Positions 63,537 through 64,000 of a stretch of DNA of 64,000 bases are shown piece by piece. The position numbers and the translations under genes were made by a program. Below the pieces are notes generated by a model that was not told the origin of the DNA, ran no database searches, and saw only the letters and a list, made by a program, of their open reading frames with translations. How positions within the stretch are numbered: the first letter of the stretch is position 1; the number at the start of each line of letters is the position of its first letter. The DNA lies in the NCBI GenBank assembly GCA_032622095.1, contig CP136064.1, positions 216,640,205 through 216,704,204 on the forward strand. Reading direction: 5' to 3'. Source of the DNA: Siphonodentalium dalli (taxonomy: Eukaryota > Mollusca > Scaphopoda > Gadilida > Siphonodentaliidae).

Positions 63537-63706
63537 CTGTAAAAAAGATGCCAGGTTTTACACAGTCGAATGTGACGATACCTATAGGCTATAGGCTTGG
63601 CTTTCATCACACTGGAAGCCAGGTGCTACATAGCCCATAGAGGTTTGAAATAGAAGTATCAATGTAGGAGTCACAGTTTGCACAATGATTACAAATTAAA
63701 GCATAT

Positions 63707-64000
63707 TAAATGTACTCAATCCGATCAGATGGTCCCCATATCAAAAAGTTACAACAACAACAACAACATTTCTTCAAAATATGCTTTAGTTTTCAGAATC
63801 GATTAATTACAACAAAATAATGCTAACCACTGTCAACTATGGTTTAAAATTTCCCAAAACATGTTATTTATTAACATGCTATTATCACTTGAGTACCATG
63901 AAATTTGGCCGTAATACCACTTGATTACAGAGTAATCCATCTTCATCCGCAATTTTGTCAATTTGTTAATTCGGATTATGCATCTTTAAAAATGTCAACT
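63707..64000 (+). repeat. MITE-5 copy, cut by window end
   Basis: TTAAATGTACTCAATCCGAT, CAACATTTCTTCAAAATATG and CCATCTTCATCCGCAATTTT are shared in order (inverted) with 49730-50113. The right terminus lies beyond 64000. Confidence 0.7.

Overview
The window looks like a stretch of nuclear genome from an invertebrate animal, probably a marine mollusc or another lophotrochozoan. This rests on AT-rich intronic sequence, clean GT/AG exon boundaries, fragments of non-LTR retrotransposons, dense families of short inverted-repeat elements (MITEs), long minisatellites, and dispersed repeats built around a motif like AAGATGGCTGCTGGCGGCCAT. That repeat style is familiar from molluscan genomes, but the species assignment is inference.

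Two protein-coding genes can be supported. The first runs on the minus strand across nearly the whole window. Twelve exons with compatible phases (63416-63536 down to a terminal exon with stop at 1272-1391) encode the last ~630 residues of a charged, partly coiled-coil, partly glycine-rich protein that I do not recognise; its 5' end lies beyond 64000. The second is a 428-codon ankyrin-repeat ORF at 1430-2716 on the plus strand. It is nested, antisense, in the last intron of the first gene.

Nearly everything else is intron filled with repeats. There are four large minisatellites: 65-bp units at 5777-7790, 49-bp at 15363-16550, 35-bp at 26360-28822 and 53-bp at 62485-63415. Smaller ones lie at 8790-9600, 48795-49060 and 50303-50640. 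Four of the seven touch an exon of the minus-strand gene and have copied the exon/intron junction or its intronic flank. At least 13 copies of one ~200-bp palindromic MITE (here MITE-1) are scattered through the window, and one forms part of a 5' splice site. Other families have TTAACCCTTT or GGCCCACTTAATTTTCGA termini, or an internal AATGAGGTCCCCAGAGGG core. LINE remnants lie at 20579-22015 (plus), 58925-59910 (minus) and about 60470-61680 (plus).

The most striking object is a candidate 13.2-kb transposable element at 35608-48792. It has matching inverted termini, a TA duplication and subterminal arrays of 21-bp CCGCGGT repeats. It split a small exon-derived tandem array that can be rejoined across the insertion. 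Its interior holds a tandem segmental duplication, a 157-bp-arm hairpin, a ~2.1-kb repeat array, and a foldback element with about two dozen ACTTAAGT palindromes. I found no transposase in it. Its termini resemble those of MITE-1, which suggests the two are related.
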